This document shows, piece after piece, positions 9,244-17,357 of a stretch of DNA of 64,000 bases. Below the pieces are notes generated by a model. It worked only from the letters and a program-made list of their open reading frames with translations. It made no database searches and was not told where the DNA came from. How positions within the stretch are numbered: the first letter of the stretch is position 1; each line of letters begins with the position of its first letter. Origin of the DNA: Thermus caliditerrae (GTDB lineage Bacteria; Deinococcota; Deinococci; Deinococcales; Thermaceae); the NCBI RefSeq assembly GCF_021462525.1, contig NZ_JAKEDT010000001.1:112609-176608 (forward strand), written 5' to 3'. Made by a program: the position numbers and the translations under genes.

Positions 9244-10005
9244 TCAGACCTCCGGCCACACCAGCACCTCCTCCCCCACTTTGAACCCGTGGAAGAGGAG
9301 AAGCTCAGGGGATAGCCTCAGCTCCACCCCAAGCCCCTCGGCTCCCTCGGCCTCCAAAACCACCTCCCGTCCCCCCTTGACCCGCACTTGGCGGAAAGGC
9401 CCGTAGTGGGCCCGCCAGGTGGCGAGGAGCAAAGCCTCCACCTGAGCCCCCTTGCGGCCCAAGGTAACCCGGAGCCTGGCGGTGCGGGGAACGCGGGAAT
9501 GGACCTCCAGAAGGCGCAGGCGGGCCAGGTGCCCAAGCCGCCTCACCACCTCCCCCAAGGGGAGGGAAAGCTCCGCGGCCAGGTCCAAGGGGCTCTTCCC
9601 GGGACCCAGGGCCAGGAGGAGGGAAAGCTCCACCGGGTCCAAGGTGGCCTGCACCGCCTGAGCCCGGGGGTCAGGGCGCACCAGGTCGAAAGGACCCACC
9701 TCCACCCCCTCGTCCAAAAGGCGCACCGCCTGCAACAAGTAGGCCTCGAGGGGACCCTCCAAGGAACCCAGGGGCGGGCGCACGGAGAGCAGAAAGCGAA
9801 ACCGCCCCTCCTTGAGCCCCAGCACCTCCAAAAGGGCCTCCCGGCCTACCCTGCCCCGAAAGACCGCATGGACCGGCCTCCCCCGCTCCAGGTAGACCTC
9901 ACCCCGCTCCCCTCCCGCCTCCACCTCAAAGACCCCCGTCCTGCCCCCTTGGGCCAGGAGCTGGAGCAGGTCGATGGGGCCTAAGAGGCGGAAATCGCCT
10001 TCCAT
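9244..10005 (-). CDS. DUF4388 domain protein
   Basis: A 253-residue cytosolic protein. The first ~100 residues match the DUF4388 (PatA N-terminal-like) pattern: LLGPIDLLQLLAQGGRTGVFEV, then EVYLERGRPVHAVFRGRVGREALLEVL. The middle (about 115-185) looks like a winged-helix-type segment (SLLLALGPGKSPLDLAAELSL), and the C-terminal part is unassigned. It is the last gene of the long minus-strand run and its start overlaps the end of the kinase gene by 25 bases. The family often accompanies signalling and motility proteins, but no function can be assigned here. Confidence 0.7.
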   Translation of the reverse strand: MEGDFRLLGPIDLLQLLAQGGRTGVFEVEAGGERGEVYLERGRPVHAVFRGRVGREALLEVLGLKEGRFRFLLSVRPPLGSLEGPLEAYLLQAVRLLDEGVEVGPFDLVRPDPRAQAVQATLDPVELSLLLALGPGKSPLDLAAELSLPLGEVVRRLGHLARLRLLEVHSRVPRTARLRVTLGRKGAQVEALLLATWRAHYGPFRQVRVKGGREVVLEAEGAEGLGVELRLSPELLLFHGFKVGEEVLVWPEV

Positions 10006-10769
10006 AAGGGACCAAGATACCCTTCACCGAAGAAGTATACGTGGGCCAGCAGGTAGCACACCTGGTAGCGGGGCAGAGCCCGCTCCACCTCCTCCGGGAT
10101 GGGGTAAAGGGCCCGGTAGGCCCGCCAGAAGGCCTCGGGAAACCCCCCGAAGAGGCGCATCATGGCCAGGTCCACCCCCCTCTCCCCCACGAAGAAGGCG
10201 GGGTCCAAAAGGGCGGGCCCCTCCTGGGTAAAGAGGACGTTGCCGCGCCAAAGATCCCCGTGCAAGGGGGCAGGGCCCTCGGTGGAGAGGGGCCTGCGGT
10301 AGAGGGCCTCCACCTTGGGGCCAAGCCCCTCGAGGCGCCCCCAGGTGGCCTTCAGAAAGGGCTCCACGCACCGTAGGAAGAAGAACTCCGTCCAGCCGCC
10401 CCCTTCCCGGCCGGGAAGGGGAAAGGTGCCCAGGAAACCCGGCTCCGCCCAGTAGCGGTCCTCCCGCCTACGGTGCAACCGGGCCAGCATCTCCGCCAGG
10501 GCTTCCCAAGCCTCTGGGCCCTGCGGCAGGTATTCCAGGACCAGCCCCTCCTCCGCCAGAAAGAGCACCCGCGGCACCCTCACCCCCCTCGCCGCCAAGG
10601 CGGCAAGGCCCTTGGCCTCTGCCAGGAAGAGGCCGGGAGGAGCCCCTTCCGCTACCTTGACCACGTAAGGGCCCGCCCGGAACACCCGGGAGATGTCCCC
10701 CCCGTGGAGGGGGTGGAAGGGGCCTTGGGCCTCAAGCCCCGCCCGGCGAAGCAGTGCCTGGGGATCCAT
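9981..10769 (-). CDS. Fructosamine/ribulosamine 3-kinase family protein
   Basis: Phosphorylates sugar amines formed by glycation so that they fall off proteins. The 262-residue protein shows the kinase-like fold of the family: a lysine in YVVKVAE, a catalytic LHGDLWRGN motif, and a metal-binding ALLDPAFFVGERGVDLAMM block. The frame is open to 10862, but the start chosen is ATG 10769 (MDPQALLRRAG), the family N-terminus. It overlaps the end of the LMW phosphatase gene by 38 bases. Published work on the T. thermophilus homologue showed ribulosamine/erythrulosamine 3-kinase activity and an operon with an LMW phosphatase, the same order as here. Confidence 0.88.
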   Translation of the reverse strand: MDPQALLRRAGLEAQGPFHPLHGGDISRVFRAGPYVVKVAEGAPPGLFLAEAKGLAALAARGVRVPRVLFLAEEGLVLEYLPQGPEAWEALAEMLARLHRRREDRYWAEPGFLGTFPLPGREGGGWTEFFFLRCVEPFLKATWGRLEGLGPKVEALYRRPLSTEGPAPLHGDLWRGNVLFTQEGPALLDPAFFVGERGVDLAMMRLFGGFPEAFWRAYRALYPIPEEVERALPRYQVCYLLAHVYFFGEGYLGPLWKAISAS

Positions 10770-11235
10770 CCCGCTCCAGGTGGTCCAAAAACGCCCGGCA
10801 GGCCGCCTCCACCGTCCAGTAGGCCTCCAAGCAGTCCTGGAAATCCCCGTAGTAAGGGTCACCCACCTCCCCCCCGCCCAGGTAGTCCATGAGGAGCTGG
10901 GCCTTGCCCCGGGCCTCGGGGAAGCGCCGCAACACCTCCCGCAGGTTCTCCTGGTCCATGACCAGGATGTGGTCGTACAGGAGGGCGTCCTCCCGCGTCA
11001 TCTGCCGGGCCACGTGGGGGAAGTAGGCCCCCTCTTGCTCCAAGACCTTCCGGGCCCGGGGGTCCATGGGTTCCCCGGCGTGCCAGGCCCCCGTGCCCGC
11101 GGAGTCCACCTGGAAGCGGTCCTCGAGGCCCCGCTCCCTTAGGAGCTTGCGGAAGGCCCCTTCGGCTAAAGGGCTTCGGCAGATGTTCCCCAAGCAGACG
11201 AAGAGCACCCGTACGGGCCGGTCCATGCCTCCCAT
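10732..11235 (-). CDS. Low-molecular-weight protein-tyrosine phosphatase
   Basis: A cysteine phosphatase, 167 residues. The P-loop CLGNICRS (Cys14, Arg20) stands at the N-terminus and the general acid lies in GDPYYGD near residue 126, both in the expected places. The start could also be the ATG at 11226 (MDRPVRVLF). The C-terminus runs into the kinase start. In T. thermophilus the equivalent enzyme dephosphorylates protein ribulosamine 5-phosphate as well as phosphotyrosine, so with the kinase it likely forms a deglycation pathway for ribose-5-phosphate adducts. It is preceded at nine bases by the histidine kinase gene. Confidence 0.9.
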   Translation of the reverse strand: MGGMDRPVRVLFVCLGNICRSPLAEGAFRKLLRERGLEDRFQVDSAGTGAWHAGEPMDPRARKVLEQEGAYFPHVARQMTREDALLYDHILVMDQENLREVLRRFPEARGKAQLLMDYLGGGEVGDPYYGDFQDCLEAYWTVEAACRAFLDHLERDGSPGTASPGGA

Positions 11236-11244
11236 GATAGGCCC

Positions 11245-12792
11245 TCAGTAGGGCACCTCCGCCCCCACCTCCGTGCCCTTTCCCGGCGCGGAGCGCACCC
11301 AGAAACGCCCTCCACGGGCCTCCACCCGCTCCCGCATCTGGGTCAGGCCGAAGCCGCCTAGCCCCTGGGCCTCGGGGTTTTGGAAGCCCTTCCCGTTGTC
11401 CCGCACGGAAAGCCTGGCCCCCCGCTCCCCCAGGGGCTCCAAGACCACCTCCACCCGGGTGGGCTTGCCGTGCTTGGCGGCGTTGGTGAGGGCCTCCTGC
11501 AGAACGCGGAAGAGGACCAGCTCGCTGGCCTGGGAGAGCCCCACCTGCTCGGGTAAGGAGAGCTGCACCCGAAAACCCGCCTGCTCCGCAAAAGCCTGGG
11601 CGTAGCGGCGCACAGACTCCAAAAAGCCATAGCGCTCCAGATCGATGGGCCGAAGGGCGAAGATGCTCCGCCGGACCTCGCGGATCTGGCCCCGCAAGGT
11701 TTCCTTCACCTCGGAAAGAGCCTTGAGGGCCGCATCCCGGTCCTTGTCCAAGAGCCTCTCCACCAAGTCCAGCTTCAGGGCCATGAAGGCCAGGCTTTGG
11801 GCGATGCCGTCGTGGATCTCCCGGGCGATGCGGGAGCGCTCCTCGTTGATGGCCAGCTCCTCGGCCCGGAGGTAGGCCTGGGCGTTGCGCACCGCCAGGG
11901 CCACCTGGGAGGCCAAAAAGGAGAGGAAGGGGATGCGCCGGGAGAGGTCCTTGCCCTTCACCACCAAGACCCCCACGGGCTCCCGGGCCTTGAGGGGCAG
12001 GGCCAGGGTACCCTCGACCACGAAGAGGGGCCCCTCCAAAGCCCCCTTCCACGGGCCTTCCGGCAGGAAGGGGTGGCCCGGAAGGGAAAGCCCCCGCACC
12101 ACCCGGGGCACCAGAAACCCCTCCTCGTCCAGGAGGAGCACCCCGGCTCCCTCCGCCTCTGCCCAGGCGCGGATCCTTTCCAGCAGGCCCTCCAAAAGGC
12201 GGTCCAGATTGGCCTCGGCCTTCAGGGCCTGGTCCACCTCAAAGAGGGTGAGGCGGTCCCGGCTCCGGGCCACCACCGCCTGCAAGGCCCCGGCCAACTC
12301 GTGGGCCAGCACCTCCAGAAAAGCCCGCTCGGGCTCGGGGGGGCAGGCCTCCAGGAAGCCCTTAAGCCCCGGCAGCTCCACCCGCACCCCTCCGCACTCC
12401 TCCCCTGCGCGCACCCCTTCCGCCTCGAGGGCCACCGGGTACCCCAGGCTTTCCCGCAGGGCCTGGGCCATGCGGTGGACCGCTTCCTCCAGGTTCTCGC
12501 TTTCCAAAGCCTCGCGAAAGACCCGGCCCGCGGCCTGCAGGCGCCGGTTGGCCTCCTCCAGGGCCCTTTCCGCCCGCACCTTCTCCAACACTTCCTGGGC
12601 GATCCACTCCAAGACGGCAAAGGTCACCAAAGGACCCACCAGCCCGTAAAAGCCCAGGCGGAGCCAGAGGACGCTGTCCACATGGCGGTAAGGCAGGAGG
12701 GCCAGCTCAAAGACCACCACCACCCCGGCGATGAGGGGCGGAAGCAACCGCTGGGCCAGGCGGATCAGGCGGTACAGGTTAAGGCTCGCCAT
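11245..12792 (-). CDS. NarL-type sensor histidine kinase with GAF domain
   Basis: A membrane-anchored sensor kinase of 515 residues. Two transmembrane helices (about 12-32 and 42-65) are followed by a coiled linker and probably two GAF-like sensor domains. A HisKA_3 dimerisation domain follows with the phosphorylated histidine in RIAREIHDGIAQSL (near residue 325). The C-terminal ATPase has an N box (LQEALTNAAKHG) and G boxes (DNGKGF, GGFGLTQMRER). The gene overlaps the preceding RNA methyltransferase by 14 bases. No LuxR-type response regulator lies next to it. The only receiver-like gene of the run (15628-16005) lacks a DNA-binding domain. Confidence 0.88.
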   Translation of the reverse strand: MASLNLYRLIRLAQRLLPPLIAGVVVVFELALLPYRHVDSVLWLRLGFYGLVGPLVTFAVLEWIAQEVLEKVRAERALEEANRRLQAAGRVFREALESENLEEAVHRMAQALRESLGYPVALEAEGVRAGEECGGVRVELPGLKGFLEACPPEPERAFLEVLAHELAGALQAVVARSRDRLTLFEVDQALKAEANLDRLLEGLLERIRAWAEAEGAGVLLLDEEGFLVPRVVRGLSLPGHPFLPEGPWKGALEGPLFVVEGTLALPLKAREPVGVLVVKGKDLSRRIPFLSFLASQVALAVRNAQAYLRAEELAINEERSRIAREIHDGIAQSLAFMALKLDLVERLLDKDRDAALKALSEVKETLRGQIREVRRSIFALRPIDLERYGFLESVRRYAQAFAEQAGFRVQLSLPEQVGLSQASELVLFRVLQEALTNAAKHGKPTRVEVVLEPLGERGARLSVRDNGKGFQNPEAQGLGGFGLTQMRERVEARGGRFWVRSAPGKGTEVGAEVPY

Positions 12793-13513
12793 CCTTCTTC
12801 TCCATGGCGTAGCGGCTCTGGTGGAGGAGCCCCCTCAGCAGCTGCACCTCCCCCGGGGTGAGCCGGGCTTTGTGGAAGATGCGCCGCAGGCGGCGCATGG
12901 CATAGCGGTGGCGGTGGGGGTCGGTGAAGCCCGTTTCCAGGATGTACCGCCCCAGGTCCTGGAAGAACCCCTCCAAGGCCCCCACCTCCGCCAGAGCCTC
13001 CCCTTTCCCCACCTCCCCGCCCGAGGCCGCCTTGAAGAGCTCGTAGGCGAAGACCACCACCGCCTGAGCCAGGTTCAAGGAGGGTTGCTCGGGGGCCGTG
13101 GGGATGGTGCCGACGAGGTGGGCTAGGTCCAGCTCCTCGTTGGTGAGGCCGAAGGTTTCCCGGCCGAAGACCAAGGCCACCTCCCCCCTTACCGGCAGGA
13201 CGTGGCGGGGCACCTCCCAAACGGGCACCACCGGGGCCGGGTAGAGCTCCCGCGGCCTGCCGGTGGTGGCCACCACCAGGTGCACCCCCGCGAGGGCGTC
13301 TTCCAAGGTGCTCACCGCCACCGCCCGGTCCAAGACCTCTTCCGCGTGAACGGCGAGCCAGTAAGCCTCCCGGGCCCAGGGAGGGCCCACCCGGGGGGCG
13401 GGGTTGACCAGGTAGAGCCGGGAAAACCCGAAGTTCCGCATGGCCCGGGCCACCGCCCCCACGTTCATGGGCTCCTGGGGTTCCACCAAGACGACGCGCA
13501 CGCGGCTCAGCAT
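12779..13513 (-). CDS. SpoU/TrmH-family RNA 2'-O-methyltransferase (TrmJ-like)
   Basis: A 244-residue SPOUT methyltransferase. It has the TrmJ-type start VRVVLVEPQEPMNVGAVARA, the motif LVFGRETFGLTNEEL, and the knot motif PTAPEQPSLNLAQAVVVFAYE, followed by a helical C-terminal extension. It probably methylates a tRNA or rRNA ribose with S-adenosylmethionine. Position 32 of tRNA is the usual TrmJ target, but the exact site cannot be read from sequence. The start is ATG 13513; the longer frame to 13666 is an arginine-rich artefact overlapping PBP1A. Confidence 0.88.
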   Translation of the reverse strand: MLSRVRVVLVEPQEPMNVGAVARAMRNFGFSRLYLVNPAPRVGPPWAREAYWLAVHAEEVLDRAVAVSTLEDALAGVHLVVATTGRPRELYPAPVVPVWEVPRHVLPVRGEVALVFGRETFGLTNEELDLAHLVGTIPTAPEQPSLNLAQAVVVFAYELFKAASGGEVGKGEALAEVGALEGFFQDLGRYILETGFTDPHRHRYAMRRLRRIFHKARLTPGEVQLLRGLLHQSRYAMEKKDGEP

Positions 13514-13523
13514 GGTTCCTCCT

Positions 13524-15623
13524 CTAGGGGGACTCCGGTTCTGGGGGCGGGGGCACCCCTTCCGGGGCAAAGGCGCCCGATGCCGCCCCCTCCCCTGAAG
13601 GCAGGGCCGCTGGGGGCACCTTGTCCTGCGGCAGCCAGACCTCGAGCCCTTGGCTGCTGGGGGCACCGCTTAGGAGGTCCAGACGCGCCTTCACCAGGCC
13701 GGGTGGCGGCGGGAAATCCCCCCCTGGCCGCCCCCGCAGGGCCTCGGCCACGAAGGCCCGCCAGATGGGGGGGTTGACCACGGAGCTGGAGGGCTCCCTC
13801 CCCCCCATCCTGAGGGGCTGGTTGTCGTCCCGGCCGACCCAGACCACCGCGGAAAGCCCCCGGGTCACCCCGGCGAACCACAGGTCCCGGGCCTCGTTGG
13901 TGGTGCCCGTTTTGCCCCCCACCACCCGCCCGGGAATGCGGGCCCCCTTGGCCAGCCCCTTTTCCCCCAGGTCATACACGTAGCCCTTGAGCAGGTCCCA
14001 GCCCTGGTAGGCCGCCAGGGGGTCAAAGAGGCGGCGGCGCTCCGGGACGGCCTCGTAGAGCACCTGTCCCCTGGCGTCCTCCACCCGCCGCACGAAAAGG
14101 GGGGCCACCCGGTAACCCCCGTTCACGAAGGCGGCGTAGGCCGCCGCCAGGTCCACCGGGGTGATGGAGGCCCCCCCGATGGCGATGGCCAGGGTGGGGT
14201 ACTTCACGGTGAAGCCCGCCTCGGAGAGCTTCCTGGCCACTTTATCCACCCCGATAGTCTGGGCGGTGTAGATGGCGGGGAGGTTTAAGGAGAGGTCCAA
14301 AGCGTAGCGCACGCTCACCTCCCGGTTCAAGAAGGTGCCGGAGAAGTTCTTGGGGCGCCAGATGCCTCCGGGCTGGCTGGGGTCGGGGAACTCCAGGGGG
14401 CGGTCGGGGACCAGGGTAGCCTGGGTAAACCCCTCCTCAAAGGCGGTGGCATAGACGAAGGGCTTCACCGCGCTCCCCGGGTTCCGCAGGGCCCGGGTGG
14501 CCCGGTTGTACTCGTCCTCCTCCCGCCGCACCCCTCCCACCAGGGCCAAGACCTCCCCCGTATCCGGGTCCAGGCCCACCAGGGCGAGTTCAGCCCCCTG
14601 GGGTAGCTGGGCCCCCTGGGCTGCGGCTTCCGCCGCCCGCTGCATGACGGGGTCCAAGGTGGTGTAGACCTTGAGTCCCCCCTCGCCGTACACCTTGTCC
14701 TTGCCGAAGCGGGCTTCCAGGAAGCGGCGCACCTCGAGGACGAAGTGGGGCGCCATGCGGAAGGAAAGCTGCCTGAGGATCCGGGCCTCCGGGTCCACCA
14801 GCTCGGCCTCCAGGAGGTTTCCCTCCTCGTCGTAGCGCACCTTCCACCCCTTGGGGGCTAGAGGCTCCCGCCAGGCGGCCTCCGCTACCTCTTGGCTCAC
14901 CCAGCCCTCGGCTACCATCTGGTCCAGCAGAAGGCGCATCCGTTGCCTAACCCCGGCCAGGTCTTGGTAGCGGGCGTTGGGGGCGGGAACGATGGAGGCC
15001 AGGTAAAGCCCCTCCGCCAGGGTGAGGGCCGCGGGGTCTTTGCCGAAATAGGCTTCCGCCGCCCCTTTGATGCCCACAGCGTTCCCGCCCCAAGGCACCA
15101 CGTTCAGGTACATCTCCAGGATCTCCGCCTTGGTGTAGCGCCTTTCCAGCTCCAGGGCCAGGGCCCACTCCTTAAACTTCCGCTCCAAGGAGCGGGCCTG
15201 GGCCAGCTCCTTCAACAGGGTGTTCTTGATGACCTGGGTGGTGATGGTGCTTCCCCCCTGCAAATCCCCCCGCAACACGGCATAGAGCGCCCCGAAGAGG
15301 CGCACGAAATCCACCCCGTAGTGCTGGTAAAAGCGGCGGTCCTCCGAGAAGACGATGGCGGCCACCGCCGCCGGGGACACCTCGGAAAGCCGCACCAGGC
15401 TGCGGTGGATGGCCCGCCCCTCCTCCACGCTGGCGATCTGGGCCAGGGGGGTGCCGTCCCGGGCGTAGAGGGTGGAGGTGGCGGTGAGGCGCAGGCGGTC
15501 GAACTGGGAGAGGTCGGGGAGGTCGCGGGTGTAGGCGTAGGCCAGGTAGCCCAAGCCCAGCCCCACCCCCACCGCCAGGCCTCCCGCCAGGAGAAAGAGG
15601 AGCCGCAAGACCCGCACGGCCAC
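13524..15623 (-). CDS. Class A penicillin-binding protein (PBP1A)
   Basis: A bifunctional peptidoglycan glycosyltransferase/transpeptidase anchored by one N-terminal membrane helix. The GT51 domain shows SEDRRFYQHYGVD, GGSTITTQVIKN and the EILEMYLN block. The transpeptidase domain shows SAVK (active serine), SLN and GGKTGTTNEARD. The C-terminus is a proline/glycine-rich tail. The start chosen is GTG 15623, five bases after the stop of the receiver-like gene. An in-frame ATG at 15698 would overlap that gene by 71 bases and adds residues unlike the family. It is followed ten bases later by the RNA methyltransferase. Confidence 0.92.
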   Translation of the reverse strand: MAVRVLRLLFLLAGGLAVGVGLGLGYLAYAYTRDLPDLSQFDRLRLTATSTLYARDGTPLAQIASVEEGRAIHRSLVRLSEVSPAAVAAIVFSEDRRFYQHYGVDFVRLFGALYAVLRGDLQGGSTITTQVIKNTLLKELAQARSLERKFKEWALALELERRYTKAEILEMYLNVVPWGGNAVGIKGAAEAYFGKDPAALTLAEGLYLASIVPAPNARYQDLAGVRQRMRLLLDQMVAEGWVSQEVAEAAWREPLAPKGWKVRYDEEGNLLEAELVDPEARILRQLSFRMAPHFVLEVRRFLEARFGKDKVYGEGGLKVYTTLDPVMQRAAEAAAQGAQLPQGAELALVGLDPDTGEVLALVGGVRREEDEYNRATRALRNPGSAVKPFVYATAFEEGFTQATLVPDRPLEFPDPSQPGGIWRPKNFSGTFLNREVSVRYALDLSLNLPAIYTAQTIGVDKVARKLSEAGFTVKYPTLAIAIGGASITPVDLAAAYAAFVNGGYRVAPLFVRRVEDARGQVLYEAVPERRRLFDPLAAYQGWDLLKGYVYDLGEKGLAKGARIPGRVVGGKTGTTNEARDLWFAGVTRGLSAVVWVGRDDNQPLRMGGREPSSSVVNPPIWRAFVAEALRGRPGGDFPPPPGLVKARLDLLSGAPSSQGLEVWLPQDKVPPAALPSGEGAASGAFAPEGVPPPPEPESP

Positions 15624-15627
15624 CAGT

Positions 15628-16005
15628 TTACCCAAGGGATCCCTCGGGGTTGAGACCCAGAAAGCGCAGGAGCTTCTCCCGGGTAAGGGGCTTCTCAATG
15701 GAGGAAACCCGCACCACCTCCGCGGTGGTGCGGAGCCTCTCCGAAGGGCTGATGAGGACCGCCAGGGGCACCTCCTTCAGGCGCTTCACGTGGCGGATGC
15801 GGGCGGCCACGCTAAAAGGATCCACATCCAGGTCCTCGTCCAAGAGGATGTACCGCGGCGTGTGGTCCACGAGCCAGAACAAGCCCTCCCGGGCCAGGTC
15901 AAAGTGGCGGACGGGAATGTTCCGATCGGAGAGCACCAAATCCACGTAGGCCCGCAGGGCCTCGTTGCGGCTTAATAGGAGTAGCCCCGGATAGTCCGCC
16001 GCCAC
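15628..16005 (-). CDS. Degenerate response-regulator receiver protein
   Basis: A 125-residue single-domain protein with the receiver fold pattern. The phospho-acceptor-like aspartate lies in YILLDEDLD (near residue 55), a PLAVLISPSE strand carries the Ser/Thr position, and IEKPLT carries the conserved lysine. The acidic pair that binds magnesium at the end of strand 1 is missing (LLLLSRNEAL instead of VDDD-like). It may therefore not be phosphorylated normally. It is the first gene of the run leading to PBP1A, the RNA methyltransferase and the histidine kinase. The start is GTG 16005, six bases after TAAACT. Confidence 0.65.
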   Translation of the reverse strand: MAADYPGLLLLSRNEALRAYVDLVLSDRNIPVRHFDLAREGLFWLVDHTPRYILLDEDLDVDPFSVAARIRHVKRLKEVPLAVLISPSERLRTTAEVVRVSSIEKPLTREKLLRFLGLNPEGSLG

Positions 16006-16011
16006 GGGGCG

Positions 16012-16017
16012 AGTTTA
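16012..16017 (-). promoter_or_regulatory. -10 box of the receiver-PBP1A operon (leaderless type)
   Basis: Minus-strand TAAACT followed by six bases and the GTG at 16005. This is likely the main promoter for the run that ends at the DUF4388 gene. Confidence 0.55.
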
Positions 16018-16048
16018 CCGAAAGCGTGCGAAAGCGCTGTGAAAAAAA

Positions 16049-16122
16049 TGGCTGGGGCGCGTGGACTCGAACCACGACCGGCGGATCCAAAGTCCGCTGT
16101 CCTGCCATTAGACGACGCCCCA
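16049..16122 (-). tRNA. tRNA-Gln (anticodon UUG)
   Basis: A 74-base gene with encoded CCA. The acceptor stem is TGGGGCG paired to CGCCCCA, with discriminator G. The D arm holds CTAATGGCAGGA, the anticodon loop is CTTTGGA (anticodon TTG, reading CAA), and the T arm has GTTCGAGTC. Seven thymines follow the CCA end on the transcribed strand (16042-16048) and may act in termination. glnS is also in this window, so Gln-tRNA is charged directly. Confidence 0.95.
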
Positions 16123-16134
16123 GCGTCCAAGGGG

Positions 16135-16163
16135 ATTGTAGGGCAAGAAAGCCGGGCCGTCAA
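16135..16163 (-). promoter_or_regulatory. tRNA-Gln promoter
   Basis: Minus-strand TTGACG (16158-16163), a 17-base spacer and TACAAT (16135-16140). The expected start is about six bases upstream of the mature tRNA 5' end. This is one of the few full -35/-10 promoters in the window. Confidence 0.8.
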
Positions 16164-16177
16164 ATACCCCCTCGGCC

Positions 16178-17284
16178 TCAGACGTTGAAGAGGATGTAGA
16201 GCACATCCCCGTCCTGAACCTCGTACTCCTTGCCCTCGAGGCGCACCCAGCCCCGCTCCTTGGCCCTGGCCCACCCCCCGGCCTCCACCAGCTTCTCCCA
16301 GGGGATGACCTCTGCGCGGATGAAGCCCTTTTCCATGTCGGAGTGGATTTCCCCCGCAGCCTCGGGGGCCTTGGCCCCTCGAGGCACGGTCCAGGCCCGG
16401 ACCTCCTTCTCCCCCGCGGTGAAGAAGGTGAGGAGGCCAAGGGCCCTGTACCCCGCCTGGGCGAGGCGCTGGAGGCCGCTTTCCTTTAACCCGTAAGCGG
16501 AAAGGAGCTCTTGGGCTTCCTCCTTGGGAAGCTCCACCAGCTCCGCTTCCAGCTTGGCGGAAACCACCACCACCTCCGCCCCCTCGGCCCGGGCCTTTTC
16601 CCGCACCGCCTGGACGTGGGGGTTGCCCTCGCCCTCCGGCAGGTCCTCCTCGGCCACGTTGGCCACGTAGATCACGGGCTTAGCGGTCAGGAGGGGGGTT
16701 TCCTTGAGGAAGCGGCGAACCTCCTCCGAGGGAGGGAAGGTGCGGGCGGGCCTGCCCCCTTGCAGGTGGACGTGAAGCCCCTCCGCCACCTCCAGCAGGG
16801 GGGCCATCTCCCGGTTCGCCCGGGCCTCCTTCCGGAGGCGCTCCAGGCGCCTTTCCAGGGTGGCGAGGTCCGCCAGGAGGAGCTCGGTCTCCACCACCTC
16901 GGCGTCCTCCAGGGGGTCCACCCGGCCCATGACGTGGACCACGTTGGGGTCGGGGAAGCAACGCAGCACATGGGCGATGGCGGAGACCTCGCGGATGTGG
17001 GCCAGGAACTGGTTGCCGAGACCCTCCCCCCTATGGGCCCCCTTCACCAGCCCGGCGATGTCCACGAACTCCACGTGGGTGGGGACCACGGGGGGCACCC
17101 TTTCCCCTTTGGTGAAAACCCGCTGCAAGGCGTAAAGCCTCTCGTCCTCCAGGGCCACCACCCCCACGTTCTTGTCGATGGTGGCGAAGGGATAGTTGGC
17201 CGCCAGGGCGTTCGCCCGGGTGAGGGCGTTGAAGAGGGTGGACTTGCCCACGTTGGGTAGACCGACGATTCCGACTGCCAGCAT
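16178..17284 (-). CDS. ychF: Ribosome-associated ATPase YchF
   Basis: A 368-residue Obg-like P-loop protein that hydrolyses ATP rather than GTP and binds ribosomes. Walker A is GLPNVGKST near the N-terminus, the G3 motif is DIAGLVKGA, and the specificity motif is NVAEEDL (NxxE rather than NKxD). The C-terminal TGS-like domain contains AEVIPWEKL and ends VLYILFNV, as in the family. It is transcribed alone, divergently from deoC. Its short leader contains a hairpin and a run of seven T residues. Confidence 0.95.
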   Translation of the reverse strand: MLAVGIVGLPNVGKSTLFNALTRANALAANYPFATIDKNVGVVALEDERLYALQRVFTKGERVPPVVPTHVEFVDIAGLVKGAHRGEGLGNQFLAHIREVSAIAHVLRCFPDPNVVHVMGRVDPLEDAEVVETELLLADLATLERRLERLRKEARANREMAPLLEVAEGLHVHLQGGRPARTFPPSEEVRRFLKETPLLTAKPVIYVANVAEEDLPEGEGNPHVQAVREKARAEGAEVVVVSAKLEAELVELPKEEAQELLSAYGLKESGLQRLAQAGYRALGLLTFFTAGEKEVRAWTVPRGAKAPEAAGEIHSDMEKGFIRAEVIPWEKLVEAGGWARAKERGWVRLEGKEYEVQDGDVLYILFNV

Positions 17285-17293
17285 CTTGACCTC

Positions 17294-17329
17294 AAAAAAA
17301 GCCCCTTGCCGGGGCCTTTCTCCATCCTA
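17294..17329 (-). promoter_or_regulatory. ychF promoter and 5' leader with terminator-like hairpin
   Basis: Minus-strand TAGGAT (17324-17329) is a -10 box. Starting at about +2, the leader contains GCCCC, a five-base loop, GGGGC (17301-17315) and then seven T residues (17294-17300). A GAGG ribosome-binding site lies before the ATG. The hairpin plus T tract looks like an intrinsic terminator placed at the very 5' end of the message. Confidence 0.55.
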
Positions 17330-17343
17330 TCACGCCCGTTGCG

Positions 17344-17349
17344 TATGAT
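17344..17349 (+). promoter_or_regulatory. -10 box of deoC (leaderless type)
   Basis: TATGAT ends eight bases before the deoC ATG at 17358. No Shine-Dalgarno sequence lies between them. Confidence 0.55.
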
Positions 17350-17357
17350 GGCAGGGT

